DNA from: a bacterium
GTDB lineage: Bacteria; Desulfobacterota; Binatia; HRBIN30; CADEER01
Length of the DNA stretch: 64,000 bases
NCBI GenBank assembly: GCA_019637795.1
Contig: JAHBUY010000007.1
Span: 276,286-340,285, forward strand
Direction of reading: 5' to 3'
Position 1 is the first letter of the stretch, and each line of letters starts with the position of its first letter. Of this stretch, positions 28,370-36,131 are shown piece by piece. Below the pieces are notes generated by a model. It was given only the letters and a program-made list of their open reading frames with translations. It was not told the DNA's origin and made no database searches. A program made the translations under genes and the position numbers.

Positions 28370-28547
28370 CCGCATACACCGTCACCGCCCCCAGCGCCGC
28401 CCCGCACAGCGCACACGGCTGCTCCAGGTCGCCAGCCAGCGGCACGCCCGGCCGGCTATAGCGATAGCGGCAGCGCGAGCACGCCACGGTGAACCAGCGC
28501 CGGTCCGGCTCGCGTAACGGTGTGACGTGTGGCGTAACGGGTAACAT
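28236..28547 (-). CDS. zinc-ribbon protein
   Basis: A 103-residue frame with a zinc ribbon in its first 60 residues: VACSRCRYRYSRPG and QPCALCGAALG give two CxxC knuckles. The C-terminal 40 residues are basic and low in complexity and overlap the opposite-strand membrane gene. It begins 3 bp after the stop of the resolvase-like gene and so belongs to the same minus-strand unit. Not recognised by name. Confidence 0.5.
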   Translation of the reverse strand: MLPVTPHVTPLREPDRRWFTVACSRCRYRYSRPGVPLAGDLEQPCALCGAALGAVTVYAVSDPRSASIATHRGSRSIPTCRWSRPRYRSQRSTQSYRVGADEA

Positions 28548-28549
28548 CG

Positions 28550-28837
28550 TCACAGCTCCCGCACGTCCGGCACCCGCTGCCGATCGCGCCAGACGTGGAT
28601 CAGTCGCCGGCAATTCGGCGGCACGCGGAACGCGGCCAGCGCCTCTCGCTCAGCCGGCGGCGGCGGCCGGTTGGTCTTGCACTGAACGAGAACCACGTCC
28701 GTCGACCCAATCCCGATAAGGTCCCACGCGCCCAGCGAGCCCGCGGCGCGCGTGACGGCGTAGCCGGCCGCCTCCAGCAGCACGCGGCTGCGGTGCTCGT
28801 TGCGCGTTCCCTTCGCTTTCGCGTTCTGAATCGCCAT
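28550..28837 (-). CDS. Hjc-like PD-(D/E)XK nuclease (Holliday junction resolvase-like)
   Basis: The 95-residue protein carries the compact PD-(D/E)XK core of archaeal and phage Hjc/VRR-type resolvases: KGTRNEHRSRVLLEAAGY with the catalytic Glu near residue 14, RAAGSLGAWDLIGI with Asp near 39, and VLVQCKTNR supplying the Q-x-K. Such enzymes cut branched DNA and are used by phages to clear replication or packaging intermediates. It lies directly after the terminase gene (1-bp gap), which fits a role in preparing DNA for packaging. Confidence 0.8.
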   Translation of the reverse strand: MAIQNAKAKGTRNEHRSRVLLEAAGYAVTRAAGSLGAWDLIGIGSTDVVLVQCKTNRPPPPAEREALAAFRVPPNCRRLIHVWRDRQRVPDVREL

Positions 28838-28838
28838 C

Positions 28839-30239
28839 TCAGAAGCCCGTCAGCCGCGCCACGCCGCGGAAACCCTCCCGGCGCCCGCCCGCCAGGTACG
28901 CGGCCATCGCGACCGCATTGGCGCGGTCATCGTGCGCGCCCGGCCGATGGTCGACACGGTCCTTGCCGCCGAACCCGCGTTTGCGCTCCAGGCCGCGCAG
29001 CTCGCGCAGCAACACCGGCTCCTGCGGCACCGTGATCGTGCCGGAGAGCACGCGCGGCAGAAACTCCAGGTACAGCGCCGAGCGGTCCAACTCGCTCGGG
29101 ATCAGCGCCGCGCCGGCCCGCTCCGCGGCCCGCTGCGGGAACTGCGCGCCGTAGCGGTCCGCTGTGATGCGGTGGCACCCGTAGCGGCGGGCGAAGTCGA
29201 CCAGCTCGGCCATGACCGTCTCGGGATTGTGGGGCGCGGGCCAGGCGCGCACCGCCGCCACCACGACCCGATCGCCGTCGCGGTACGCCACCGCCGCCGC
29301 GGTCGCATCGCGCTGTCCGCCCGACACGTCCGCGCCGCAGACGTACGTCACGCCGTCTCGCGGCGGCTGCTCGCGCCAGTCGGCCACGCAGGCGTCGAGC
29401 GCCTCGGGATCGAGCAGCGTCGCCAGCCCGGCCCGGAACTCGCCCAGCACCTCCGAGCGGTAGGCGTCGGGATCGTCGTCCCGCATCCGCTCGAGGTAGT
29501 CGGCTGGCAAGCCGTCGTGCATCGTCGTCGCCGACGCCTGCCAGACCAGTGTCGCCGAGTCCTCGCGGCCGAAGTGCCGGCGATGCAGCTCCCACAGCGC
29601 GCCCGCCTGCCCATACGGCGACGACAGCACCAGCAGCCGCCCGCCCGTGGTCGCCAGCGCCGGCGTCAGCGCCCGCAGCATCTCGACGTCCACGGGGTTG
29701 CCGTCGCTGGCCCTGTAGAACGCCAGCTCATCGGCAACGGCAACCAGCGCCCGGATGCCGCGCACCGCCGCCGGCCGGCAGGGATAGACGCCGATCGTCA
29801 CGCCGTTGGCCAGCGTGAGCGCGTCCGCGGTGCGGCCAGTCACCATCCGCGCCAGCATCGGCACGCGCTCGAACGCCTGGCAGATGTAGCGGAACGCCGC
29901 GCGCATCGAGCCGCGCATGTCCTGCGCGACCAGCACCGCGTAGGTGCCGTCCGCGCTGCCGTCCGCCGGCGCGGTGGCGGCGGTGTAGATCACGACGTCG
30001 CCGGCCGTCTGTGTCTTGCCGGATTGGCGGCCGGTGATGACCGCACCCGCCGGATAGCCGCCGGCCCGCGGCTGCTCGCGGCCCGTGCAGGCGCGGAAGA
30101 GCGCCAGCCCGTTGTCGTCGAGCGGCAGGCCGTAGAGTGCCCGCAACCATGCATCCCACGCGCGCTGCGTCGCTGGGCGCCGCATGTGCGGCAGGCGCCC
30201 AAGTAGCTGCGGGTCGTGGCGGAAGTCGATGATGTCCAC
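28839..30239 (-). CDS. phage terminase large subunit (TerL)
   Basis: The 466-residue protein has the ATPase and nuclease halves of a terminase large subunit. Walker A is ITGRQSGKTQTA (Lys75), Walker B ends in ADE (Asp170-Glu171, in VAVADELAFY) and a coupling motif follows in LLVLSSPYGQ. The RNase H-fold nuclease has Asp304 (CGADVSGG), Asp361 (TADRYGAQF) and Asp437/438 (GAHDDRANAV). TerL pumps DNA into proheads and cuts it. It starts at GTG, 15 bp after the preceding small gene. It is remarkable as the only packaging gene in an element without capsid genes. Confidence 0.9.
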   Translation of the reverse strand: MDIIDFRHDPQLLGRLPHMRRPATQRAWDAWLRALYGLPLDDNGLALFRACTGREQPRAGGYPAGAVITGRQSGKTQTAGDVVIYTAATAPADGSADGTYAVLVAQDMRGSMRAAFRYICQAFERVPMLARMVTGRTADALTLANGVTIGVYPCRPAAVRGIRALVAVADELAFYRASDGNPVDVEMLRALTPALATTGGRLLVLSSPYGQAGALWELHRRHFGREDSATLVWQASATTMHDGLPADYLERMRDDDPDAYRSEVLGEFRAGLATLLDPEALDACVADWREQPPRDGVTYVCGADVSGGQRDATAAAVAYRDGDRVVVAAVRAWPAPHNPETVMAELVDFARRYGCHRITADRYGAQFPQRAAERAGAALIPSELDRSALYLEFLPRVLSGTITVPQEPVLLRELRGLERKRGFGGKDRVDHRPGAHDDRANAVAMAAYLAGGRREGFRGVARLTGF

Positions 30240-30254
30240 CGGGACGCGGCCCCG

Positions 30255-30704
30255 TCACATGCCGCGCGCCGGCATGAACCCATGGCGCGGCCGCCCGGTG
30301 CCGGCCGCACCGGCGAGGATGTCGCGCGCCTGGTCCTTGCTCAGCTCGCCCGCCTCGACGCGGCGGGCGACGTCCGCGCACAGGTCCTCGGCCACGCCGT
30401 CGTCGGCGGTGCCGGCGAGAATGGCGTCGAGCGTCTGGCGGGCCGCGCGCTCCACGCGCAGCAACTCGTCGTGCTCGACGCGCCAGCGCGTCAGGTCCCC
30501 AGCATCGGCGGCGGACGCCGAGCGGATGCGGTCCGCCAGCGCCGTACGGCGCGCCGCCGCCCGCCTGAGCGGCTCAGCGGCCGAGTCCGCAGCCGCGGCG
30601 TGTGCCCGATCGCGGAGCTGCCGCGCCTGGTCGGGCGCGGCGGCGGCGAGCGCATCCATCAGGCGGCGGTGCCGGTCACGCAAGGTGGTGATGATGTCGG
30701 TCAT
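30255..30704 (-). CDS. helical protein directly upstream of terL
   Basis: A 149-residue, mainly helical, Ala/Arg-rich protein (TTLRDRHRRLMDALAAAA, RIRSASAADAGDLTRWRVEH). Near the end, DLCADVARRVEAGELSKDQARDIL looks like a short helical hairpin. GGAG lies 8 bases before the ATG. The slot just before terL is where small terminase subunits usually sit, and the helical nature fits, but no sequence motif proves it. Confidence 0.6.
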   Translation of the reverse strand: MTDIITTLRDRHRRLMDALAAAAPDQARQLRDRAHAAAADSAAEPLRRAAARRTALADRIRSASAADAGDLTRWRVEHDELLRVERAARQTLDAILAGTADDGVAEDLCADVARRVEAGELSKDQARDILAGAAGTGRPRHGFMPARGM

Positions 30705-30850
30705 GATGAATCTCCAGCTCCTCCTGTCGGTGGTGTGAACCGGGCACCGCCGGACGCGCGCCGGGAGGAGTCGGACGCGACGCCGGCGGGCCGGCCTGCC
30801 GGGGGTCGGCAAGGGTCAGTGCATCGCCTCCCGAGCATCGAGGCGCGACA

Positions 30851-30985
30851 TCACGCAGTTCGATTATCTTGGTGGTCGGTCAAGGCGTCGCCCACGGCCG
30901 CCAGCCGTCGACGCAAGTGCCACCGCTCGGCGTCCACGGCGTCGAGGTCCCAGAGCGGCCAGGCGAGGCGCTCGGCGTGCGTCAT
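30851..30985 (-). CDS. 44-residue small protein
   Basis: The ATG overlaps the previous stop (ATGA). The product starts MTHAERLAWPLWDLDAVD and ends in a polar tail; no domain is recognised. The translational coupling is the main support. Confidence 0.4.
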   Translation of the reverse strand: MTHAERLAWPLWDLDAVDAERWHLRRRLAAVGDALTDHQDNRTA

Positions 30986-31215
30986 CGGCGGTCCTCGCCG
31001 TAGGCGTGCCGCCCGCAGGCGCAGCGCCAGTCCGCCAGCAGCCGGCCCAGCTGCCGCTCACTGGCGGCGCGCAGCACCTCGCGCGTGTGGCCCGGGCCGA
31101 GCTGGCCGCAGGAGGCGCCGGCGATCGGCAGCGCCACGCCACACTCCGGGCGCCACACGCGCAGCGGCGGGCCATCGTACGGGCTAGCAGGGCGCGGATG
31201 CGATGGGTCAGTCAT
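30982..31215 (-). CDS. small Cys/His-containing protein
   Basis: A 77-residue protein with several Cys residues (WRPECGVALP, GASCGQLGPGH, WRCACGRHAYG) suggesting a zinc-binding knuckle. It overlaps both neighbours by a few bases in the satellite's minus-strand gene run. Not recognised by name. Confidence 0.5.
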   Translation of the reverse strand: MTDPSHPRPASPYDGPPLRVWRPECGVALPIAGASCGQLGPGHTREVLRAASERQLGRLLADWRCACGRHAYGEDRR

Positions 31216-31405
31216 CGAGGTCTCCCTCGAGCAGCCCGGCGGCGATCAGCTGGTCGCGCAGGCTGCCGTGCTGCGTCGCCACCGGCTGGCGATCGCGCTG
31301 CTGCTGCTCGCGGCGGCGGCGCACCTCGGCACTGATCGCGCTGCCGAGCGCCTGCGCGGCCCGGCGCTCGCGGTCGGATGCCCAGCGGCGGCCGGCGCGG
31401 CTCAT
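31208..31405 (-). CDS. small basic helical protein
   Basis: A 65-residue protein with a basic helix (SAISAEVRRRREQQQRDRQP) and an acidic tail ending LLEGDLDD. It overlaps the next gene by 8 bp and the previous by 4 bp. No family recognised. Confidence 0.5.
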   Translation of the reverse strand: MSRAGRRWASDRERRAAQALGSAISAEVRRRREQQQRDRQPVATQHGSLRDQLIAAGLLEGDLDD

Positions 31406-31815
31406 CGGTCGGCCCTCGGGTGCGCGAAATCGGCCGGGCAAGGGGTAGACCCCACCCCGGCCGAAATCTGTGGACAAGACGTAGGAACGGCGGGCATTTT
31501 TCGGCGGCGCGTGGCGCGGCTGGTGCGCGTGTACGCCAACTCGCGGGCATACCAGTCGAGCACGCACCGGAACGGGATCACCACCGCGCCGTGGCGGTCG
31601 TGGCGATCGAGCACGCGGGCGAAGAACTCGCCGGGCTGGTCGATCCGGCCGCGGAACTGCCGCGTCAGGAAATCGAGCGACCAGCCGTAGCGCCGGGCGG
31701 CGCGGGCGAAGTCGCGGCACGTCACCGCCGCGGGCACCGGCAGGCGCGGGCGAGCATGGCAGGCACGGGCCGGTAGGCCGGTGTGGCAGAGGCACTCGAG
31801 GATGGCGTCGATCAT
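31402..31815 (-). CDS. hypothetical protein of the satellite
   Basis: A 137-residue protein without recognised domain. The middle (AVTCRDFARAARRYGWSLDFL, GRIDQPGEFFARVLDRH, VVIPFRCVLDWYARE) looks folded and alpha/beta; the last 35 residues are basic and loose. It overlaps the previous and next genes by 4 bp each, so it is part of one long coupled unit. Confidence 0.58.
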   Translation of the reverse strand: MIDAILECLCHTGLPARACHARPRLPVPAAVTCRDFARAARRYGWSLDFLTRQFRGRIDQPGEFFARVLDRHDRHGAVVIPFRCVLDWYARELAYTRTSRATRRRKMPAVPTSCPQISAGVGSTPCPADFAHPRADR

Positions 31816-32351
31816 GCGGGATCGTCTCCTGTGGTGTCGGCGGACACCTCGGCGTCGACCACGGCCGTCTCGCCGGGGCGGCCGGGCGCCGCGCACTGCT
31901 GCCGGTGCATGATGTACTCGCTGTGCGCGAATCGGCCGTCACACGTCGGGCACTGCGCGATGGCCTGCTCGATGCGGTCGGGACGCAGGCCGAGCGCCTG
32001 CAGCATCCGCGAGAGCGACTGGGCGTGCGTCACGTACCCGCGGCGCAGGATGGGCAGCAGCTCGCCCGCGTCGTCGACCAGGCGGTCGGCCTGCCCAAAC
32101 ACATGCCCCTCGATGGTCGAGCAGATGAGCGCAGCCGCCGCGCAGCGGTCGATGAGGAGTCTCTCGCGCGCCGTCAGCCGATCGTACCCGCCGGCATCGG
32201 CGGCGAGGTCCTGGCGCAGGTCGGCGAGCGCCCGAGCAATCCAGGTCCGCTGGTCGAGACTGCCGGCGGCGAGGTGGCGGGCGAGCGAGCGGGCACCGCT
32301 CTTGAGCGGCGTGCCGGCGCGGCGGGGCCCATGCCGACGACGATCAGTCAC
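31812..32351 (-). CDS. mobile-element helical protein with C-terminal zinc finger
   Basis: The 179-residue protein has a helical region of a type common in integrative elements and prophages (GARSLARHLAAGSLDQRTWIA, then LTARERLLIDRCAAAALICS, a long helix around the linker VDDAGELLPILRRGY). It ends with a C2HC-type finger CPTCDGRFAHSEYIMHRQQC (residues about 138-157). A DNA-binding or regulatory role is inferred. It overlaps both neighbours. Confidence 0.65.
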   Translation of the reverse strand: MTDRRRHGPRRAGTPLKSGARSLARHLAAGSLDQRTWIARALADLRQDLAADAGGYDRLTARERLLIDRCAAAALICSTIEGHVFGQADRLVDDAGELLPILRRGYVTHAQSLSRMLQALGLRPDRIEQAIAQCPTCDGRFAHSEYIMHRQQCAAPGRPGETAVVDAEVSADTTGDDPA

Positions 32352-32694
32352 GGGATGCCTCCCGCCACTGGTCGACGAGGCGATGCAGGTCCTGCACGTC
32401 CAGTAAGCAGCGGCGGACGTGGGCGCCGGCAGCGCCGCGCCGGTGCTGGCGCAGCGTCACCGGCCGCGGCACCCGCACGGGCACCAGGGCACCAGACTCA
32501 ACGAACTGTCGGACAAGGTCGACGCAGACGCCGAGTATCACCGCCCCATCGGCGATGGAGACCAGACGCGGCTGCAGCAAGCGAACCGCGGTGCAGTCTG
32601 AGTCCCGTGTGGGCGCGCGTCGGCCATGCGGCACAACGGCCGGCGAGCCCTGTGCCCGCGCTGTGCCCGCAGAATGGTCCCGAATGACGGTCAC
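32344..32694 (-). CDS. excisionase-like HTH protein
   Basis: A 116-residue protein starting at GTG with GGAGG 8 bases upstream. From residue 42 it has a MerR/excisionase-like helix-turn-helix: LVSIADGAVILGVCVDLVRQFVESG, a wing with VPVRVPRP, and LLDVQDLHRLVDQWRE. Such proteins act as excisionases or as transcription regulators in phages. It is the second HTH of this class in the element, besides the AlpA-like one. Confidence 0.65.
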   Translation of the reverse strand: MTVIRDHSAGTARAQGSPAVVPHGRRAPTRDSDCTAVRLLQPRLVSIADGAVILGVCVDLVRQFVESGALVPVRVPRPVTLRQHRRGAAGAHVRRCLLDVQDLHRLVDQWREASRD

Positions 32695-33260
32695 GCGGGC
32701 ACCTCCGAGGCGATGCGCGAAGCATCGGCGGCCCCAGGGTCGCCGGTCGCGGGCCCCCCAGGGTCGCCGGTCGCGGGCCGCTCATCCGCCACCCGATCCC
32801 GCACCGCGAGCAGCTCACCCACCGTCACCCGTCCACACCACCGCCGCCAGCCCGTCTCGCCCTCGATGGTCTCACCGGCCACCTCGAGCGCCGGCCAGCC
32901 GCGGCGCGCGAGCCAGAAGAGCGCGGAGGAGAGGTCGGACCAGCGCGGGCGGTCGGTAGGATCGAGCGGACGCGGCGCCAGGAACGCGACTCGCGCCGGC
33001 GGCCGGCGCACCTCAGAATCGACGAAACCAGCCTGTGGATAACTTTCACGCTGATCCGCAGCTGCGGATCGCTCTGATCCGCGCCGTGATCCGCAATCGT
33101 GATCCGCAGGACCACGAGAAAACGTAGCATCGACAAGGGCCAGCAGCTCGGCTGATCCGCGCGTGATCCGCTGATCCGATCCGGCGGAGCCTCCGTGATC
33201 CGCTGATCCACCCTCTATAGGGTGGATCACGGATCGCTGGATCACGGATCGCTCAGTCAT
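32691..33260 (-). CDS. hypothetical protein encoded across the iteron region
   Basis: A 189-residue frame whose first ~75 residues are spelled by the TGATCCGC repeats and are low in complexity (Gly, Ser, Asp, Arg). A better-folded part begins near FVDSEVRRPPARVAFLAP and continues DLSSALFWLARRGWPALEVAGE. The real start may therefore be further inside. It overlaps the prim-pol gene by 8 bp upstream and the HTH gene by 4 bp downstream. Confidence 0.5.
   Translation of the reverse strand: MTERSVIQRSVIHPIEGGSADHGGSAGSDQRITRGSAELLALVDATFSRGPADHDCGSRRGSERSAAADQRESYPQAGFVDSEVRRPPARVAFLAPRPLDPTDRPRWSDLSSALFWLARRGWPALEVAGETIEGETGWRRWCGRVTVGELLAVRDRVADERPATGDPGGPATGDPGAADASRIASEVPA
33052..33253. repeat. 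iteron-like repeat cluster, candidate replication origin
   Basis: At least seven direct TGATCCGC octamers occur (33052, 33075, 33087, 33100, 33153, 33164, 33196), plus near copies and inverted copies. An 18-bp perfect palindrome spans 33053-33070, an inverted repeat with 11-bp arms TGATCCACCCT spans 33204-33229 around CTAT, and a 15-bp tandem repeat GGATCACGGATCGCT occupies 33224-33238 and 33239-33253. The cluster ends at the stop of the prim-pol/helicase gene, as expected for an origin recognised by that protein. Confidence 0.72.
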
Positions 33261-35034
33261 CGGTGTCCCCGTGGAGTAGTCCGGCAGCCTCGGCGAGGCG
33301 TCGATGGCGGGCGACGGTGGCGACGCCGACACCCAGCTCGGCGGCGATCTGGCGGTGGGTCATGCCGTCGCGCACCATGGTCGCCACGCGCTCAGTCAGG
33401 CAGTCATCGAGTGAGCGGGAGGCCCACACGAGCCCGCCGCGGCCGTCGTCGGAGAGCGACACCTCGATGGTGCGTGCGTCGTCGCCGTGCACGCCGCGCC
33501 CCTTCTCGAGCGCCAGCTCGACCCGTGCGCCCTGCTCGGCGCGGTAGTCGCGCGGGCGGCGGAGCGCGAGCACGGTGTCCAGGACGTCCTCGCGCCGTGA
33601 CGTACCGCGCTGCTGGCCACCCTTGCCGGCGTGGTGCACGAGCAGGACAGTGCGGCCGGCGCGGCGCTGGGCGAGCGCCCAGCGCTGCAGCGGCAGCCAC
33701 TCGTCGGCCTCGCTCTCGGCGGCGCTGGTCAGCGTCGAGATGCTATCCGCGACGATGACGTCGACGCCGTCGAGGTGCGGCGCGATGGCGCGCTGGCCCT
33801 CGGGGCGGGCGAGGTCGGGCAGCGGGCCCGGCTGCAGGTCCGGCGTGATGATCCGCAGCATGTCCGGGTCGGGCGCGATCCGCGCGCCGCGGATGAGCTG
33901 GCGCAGGCGGTCGCGCATCGTGACGGCCGGCATCTCGCCATCGATGTAGAGTACGCGGCGCGGCTGCGGCGCGGACCAGCGCAGGAGTGCGCTGCCTGTC
34001 GCGATCGCGAGCGCGACCGATAGCGTCAGGTAGGTCTTGCCGGCCCCGCGGGGGCCGTAGAGCATGGCGAGGCCCTGCGTCGGCAGGACCGGCGCCAGGA
34101 CCATCTCGCGCGGCGCGAGGTCGAGCGTCAGCAGCTCGGCGACCGTGATGACGCGCAGCCCCGGCGTCGCGGCATCCTCGGACTCGCGCAGGCCGAGCCA
34201 CTCCCGCAGCCGCGCCACCACCGCCTCGCCATCGGCGAGCAGCTCGGCGAGCCGCGGCCCGCCCGTCGCGCGGTCGCCCGCGGCGATGGCGTCCGCCGTG
34301 TCGCGGACGGCGCGCACGCGGTCAGCCACCTCGGCGTCGCCAGCGACGCGGGCGAGCACCGCCATGAGCCGCTCGGCGTCCTCGGCCGCCATGCCGCCGC
34401 GCAGCAGCAGCCCCGCGAGCGCCATGGCGGCGTCGTGGCGGGCACCGGCGGGCCAGCGGCGGGCGAGCATCGCGACGGCGGCGCACTGCCGCACGGCGCC
34501 CTGGAGGTCAGCCACGGCGACGTGCGCCGGCTCGCCGTCGCTGTGCCACGTGATCGCCTCGCCGGACGGGTGCGTCGACGGCGGCACGACGGTCTGACCG
34601 CCGGTCGACCGCAGCTCGATCAGCGTAACCGGACGGCCCTGCGCGTCGTGGGCGGTGGGGTCGCGTAGCCGCTCGGTCTGCGCCGGCGGCGCGTCGAGGC
34701 GGTACCAGGCGTGGGACTGGGGCGATGACGCGCGGCCATGCCGCAGGTCGGTCGCGGGGCCGAGCAGCGGCCATGCGGCCCGCGTATACGGGTCGTCTAG
34801 ATCGACGTCGACGAGCCCGCCAGACGGCGCGCCGCAGAGGATGCCGATGCCGCCGGCGTCCCGCATCTCGCGGTCGAGGTCGTCGCCGCGCAGCCGCTGC
34901 CGCTGCCAGCCGCGCAGGGTCGGCGCCTTGCTGCGCTGCGGCAGCGGCACGACCGACCAGCCGCGAGCGACGTACTCGCGAGCCGCGACGAGGATGGCGC
35001 TCGGCGCCTCGGCGCGGGCGGTGGCAGCAGTCAC
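33253..35034 (-). CDS. prim-pol / RepA-like helicase replication protein
   Basis: The 593-residue protein combines an N-terminal bifunctional primase-polymerase domain and a RecA-like hexameric helicase domain. Prim-pol residues: SKAPTLRGW near 35, the acidic DVDLDD (Asp76, Asp78) after GGL, and His108 in SPQSHAWYRL. The helicase (AAA_25/RepA-like) has Walker A YGPRGAGKT (327-334), DGEMP, Walker B VIVADSIS and motif LLVHHAGKGGQQRGTS. A C-terminal helix-turn-helix (MTHRQIAAELGVGVATVARHRR, about 555-577) may bind the adjacent repeats. It should prime and unwind the element's own origin. It starts at GTG overlapping the AlpA-like gene by 4 bp. Confidence 0.9.
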   Translation of the reverse strand: MTAATARAEAPSAILVAAREYVARGWSVVPLPQRSKAPTLRGWQRQRLRGDDLDREMRDAGGIGILCGAPSGGLVDVDLDDPYTRAAWPLLGPATDLRHGRASSPQSHAWYRLDAPPAQTERLRDPTAHDAQGRPVTLIELRSTGGQTVVPPSTHPSGEAITWHSDGEPAHVAVADLQGAVRQCAAVAMLARRWPAGARHDAAMALAGLLLRGGMAAEDAERLMAVLARVAGDAEVADRVRAVRDTADAIAAGDRATGGPRLAELLADGEAVVARLREWLGLRESEDAATPGLRVITVAELLTLDLAPREMVLAPVLPTQGLAMLYGPRGAGKTYLTLSVALAIATGSALLRWSAPQPRRVLYIDGEMPAVTMRDRLRQLIRGARIAPDPDMLRIITPDLQPGPLPDLARPEGQRAIAPHLDGVDVIVADSISTLTSAAESEADEWLPLQRWALAQRRAGRTVLLVHHAGKGGQQRGTSRREDVLDTVLALRRPRDYRAEQGARVELALEKGRGVHGDDARTIEVSLSDDGRGGLVWASRSLDDCLTERVATMVRDGMTHRQIAAELGVGVATVARHRRLAEAAGLLHGDTDD

Positions 35035-35234
35035 GCGACCGCTCCCTGCCGGGCGGCCAGCCAGGCGCGCACGTCAGCCAGCCGGTAGCGCACACATCGC
35101 GCCGTCAGGTGCACGGCCGGCGGTGCGATGCCGCGTCGCTGCCACGCGTCGAGGGTGCGCGGCGCGATGCCGAGTGTCAGGCACAGCTCGGCGCGCGAGA
35201 TGAGACGGTCAGCGTCGGGGTCGGTATGCGTCAC
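35031..35234 (-). CDS. AlpA-like helix-turn-helix protein
   Basis: The 67-residue protein is an HTH_17/AlpA-type DNA-binding domain: RLISRAELCLTLGIAPRTLDAWQRRGIAPP followed by RCVRYRLADVRAWLAAR. AlpA proteins activate integrase or excision genes in P4-like satellites and prophages. It leads the long replication and packaging unit, coupled to the prim-pol gene through GTGA. Two GCGTCACGG direct repeats (35228-35236, 35265-35273) stand upstream. Confidence 0.82.
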   Translation of the reverse strand: MTHTDPDADRLISRAELCLTLGIAPRTLDAWQRRGIAPPAVHLTARCVRYRLADVRAWLAARQGAVA

Positions 35235-35271
35235 GGTGCGTGCACGGTAGCGCGCACGCCGGCAGCGTCAC

Positions 35272-35299
35272 GGGACCTATATCCGTGGCGCTAGGTCCC
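35272..35299. terminator. hairpin at end of coiled-coil gene
   Basis: Arms GGGACCT (35272-35278) and AGGTCCC (35293-35299) flank 14 nt and overlap the stop of the upstream gene. It could separate that gene from the AlpA-led unit; no T-run is seen. Confidence 0.4.
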
Positions 35300-35854
35300 G
35301 CTGCTCCGACCGTCGCCGCTCGGTGGGACGCGCACGTACATGGCGCCCTTCTGCGCCATCGCGCGCAGGATGCTGCGCACCGCGGCGTAGCTGCGTCCGG
35401 TCGCCGCCGCCACCGCTGAGCAGGCCGCGTACAGCTCGCGGCCCGTCAGCGCGTCCGTGTCGACATCGCGGCGGTGTGCCATCGTCTGGCATTCCGTCTC
35501 GTATGGCGTGACGACGGCCTGCATGTGCTGCTCGTCGCCGTCGGTCCATCGCGGCCCGCGGGACCTACGGACTGCCGGCACGTCCTTCTTGCGGTTGCGA
35601 TCCTTGGCGCGTCTCGTCTCCGTCTCGCGCTGCCAGGCGGCCCGGACCGCCGCCACGCGCTGGTCAGCGTCGGCGCGCTCGCTCTCCCTCACCGCCTGCT
35701 CCACCTGCTCCACCTGCTTGCGGAGCGCGACGTTCTCGGCCCGCAGGCGGGCCAGCTCGCTGCGCGGCGCACGCTTGGCGTGGGGTGCGGCCGAGCGCCG
35801 CACCTGCGCCTCGATTACCTCGCCGGGTACCAGCTCGATCCGCCGCCCCGCCAT
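35291..35854 (-). CDS. coiled-coil protein of the satellite
   Basis: The 187-residue protein is not recognised. Residues about 32-85 form a leucine/valine-heptad coiled coil (LARLRAENVALRKQVEQVEQ) followed by a basic stretch. The last 70 residues may be a small winged helix (LTGRELYAACSAVAAATGRSYAAVRSILRAMAQKG). GGGAG precedes the ATG. It is the first minus-strand gene from the attR end and may be a DNA-binding regulator. Confidence 0.6.
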   Translation of the reverse strand: MAGRRIELVPGEVIEAQVRRSAAPHAKRAPRSELARLRAENVALRKQVEQVEQAVRESERADADQRVAAVRAAWQRETETRRAKDRNRKKDVPAVRRSRGPRWTDGDEQHMQAVVTPYETECQTMAHRRDVDTDALTGRELYAACSAVAAATGRSYAAVRSILRAMAQKGAMYVRVPPSGDGRSSGT

Positions 35855-36131
35855 GTCCCACTCCCGCCGTGGTCCCGATCTGCTGTTGCACCGCCGCCGG
35901 CGAGGCGCTCGGGATGCGCCGTTCGGTCGGCCGGACCTAGCCGGCGGCGGTATGCTCGCGGCCTAGACTACCATTCGCTTCGCTGAGACCGGAGAGAGCG
36001 CGCCTGTGCCCGTTTCTGTGCCCGCCGCTGGCCACCCGGTAGCCGATTTCCAGCCACCGGGCAGCCAGCCCACTGAGACTAAGTGCGCGAAAACGCTTGC
36101 GGCACAAGGGCTAGATGGCATGGGCTGTGCC
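35855..36131. other. attR-side non-coding end with candidate arm sites
   Basis: No gene is seen. TGTGCCC (36005-36011) and TGTGCCCGCCGCT (36017-36029) match the pair near the tRNA-side end, and two imperfect copies of CCACCCGGTAGCC / CCACCGGGCAGCC follow within 35 bp. In the excised circle these would lie on one side of the att core and 26153-26176 on the other, as in lambda-type attP sites. Confidence 0.5.

Noticed and set aside
33052..33253. A CRISPR array
   Set aside because: The repeats are short octamers in mixed orientation with irregular spacing and no cas genes nearby; iterons fit better.
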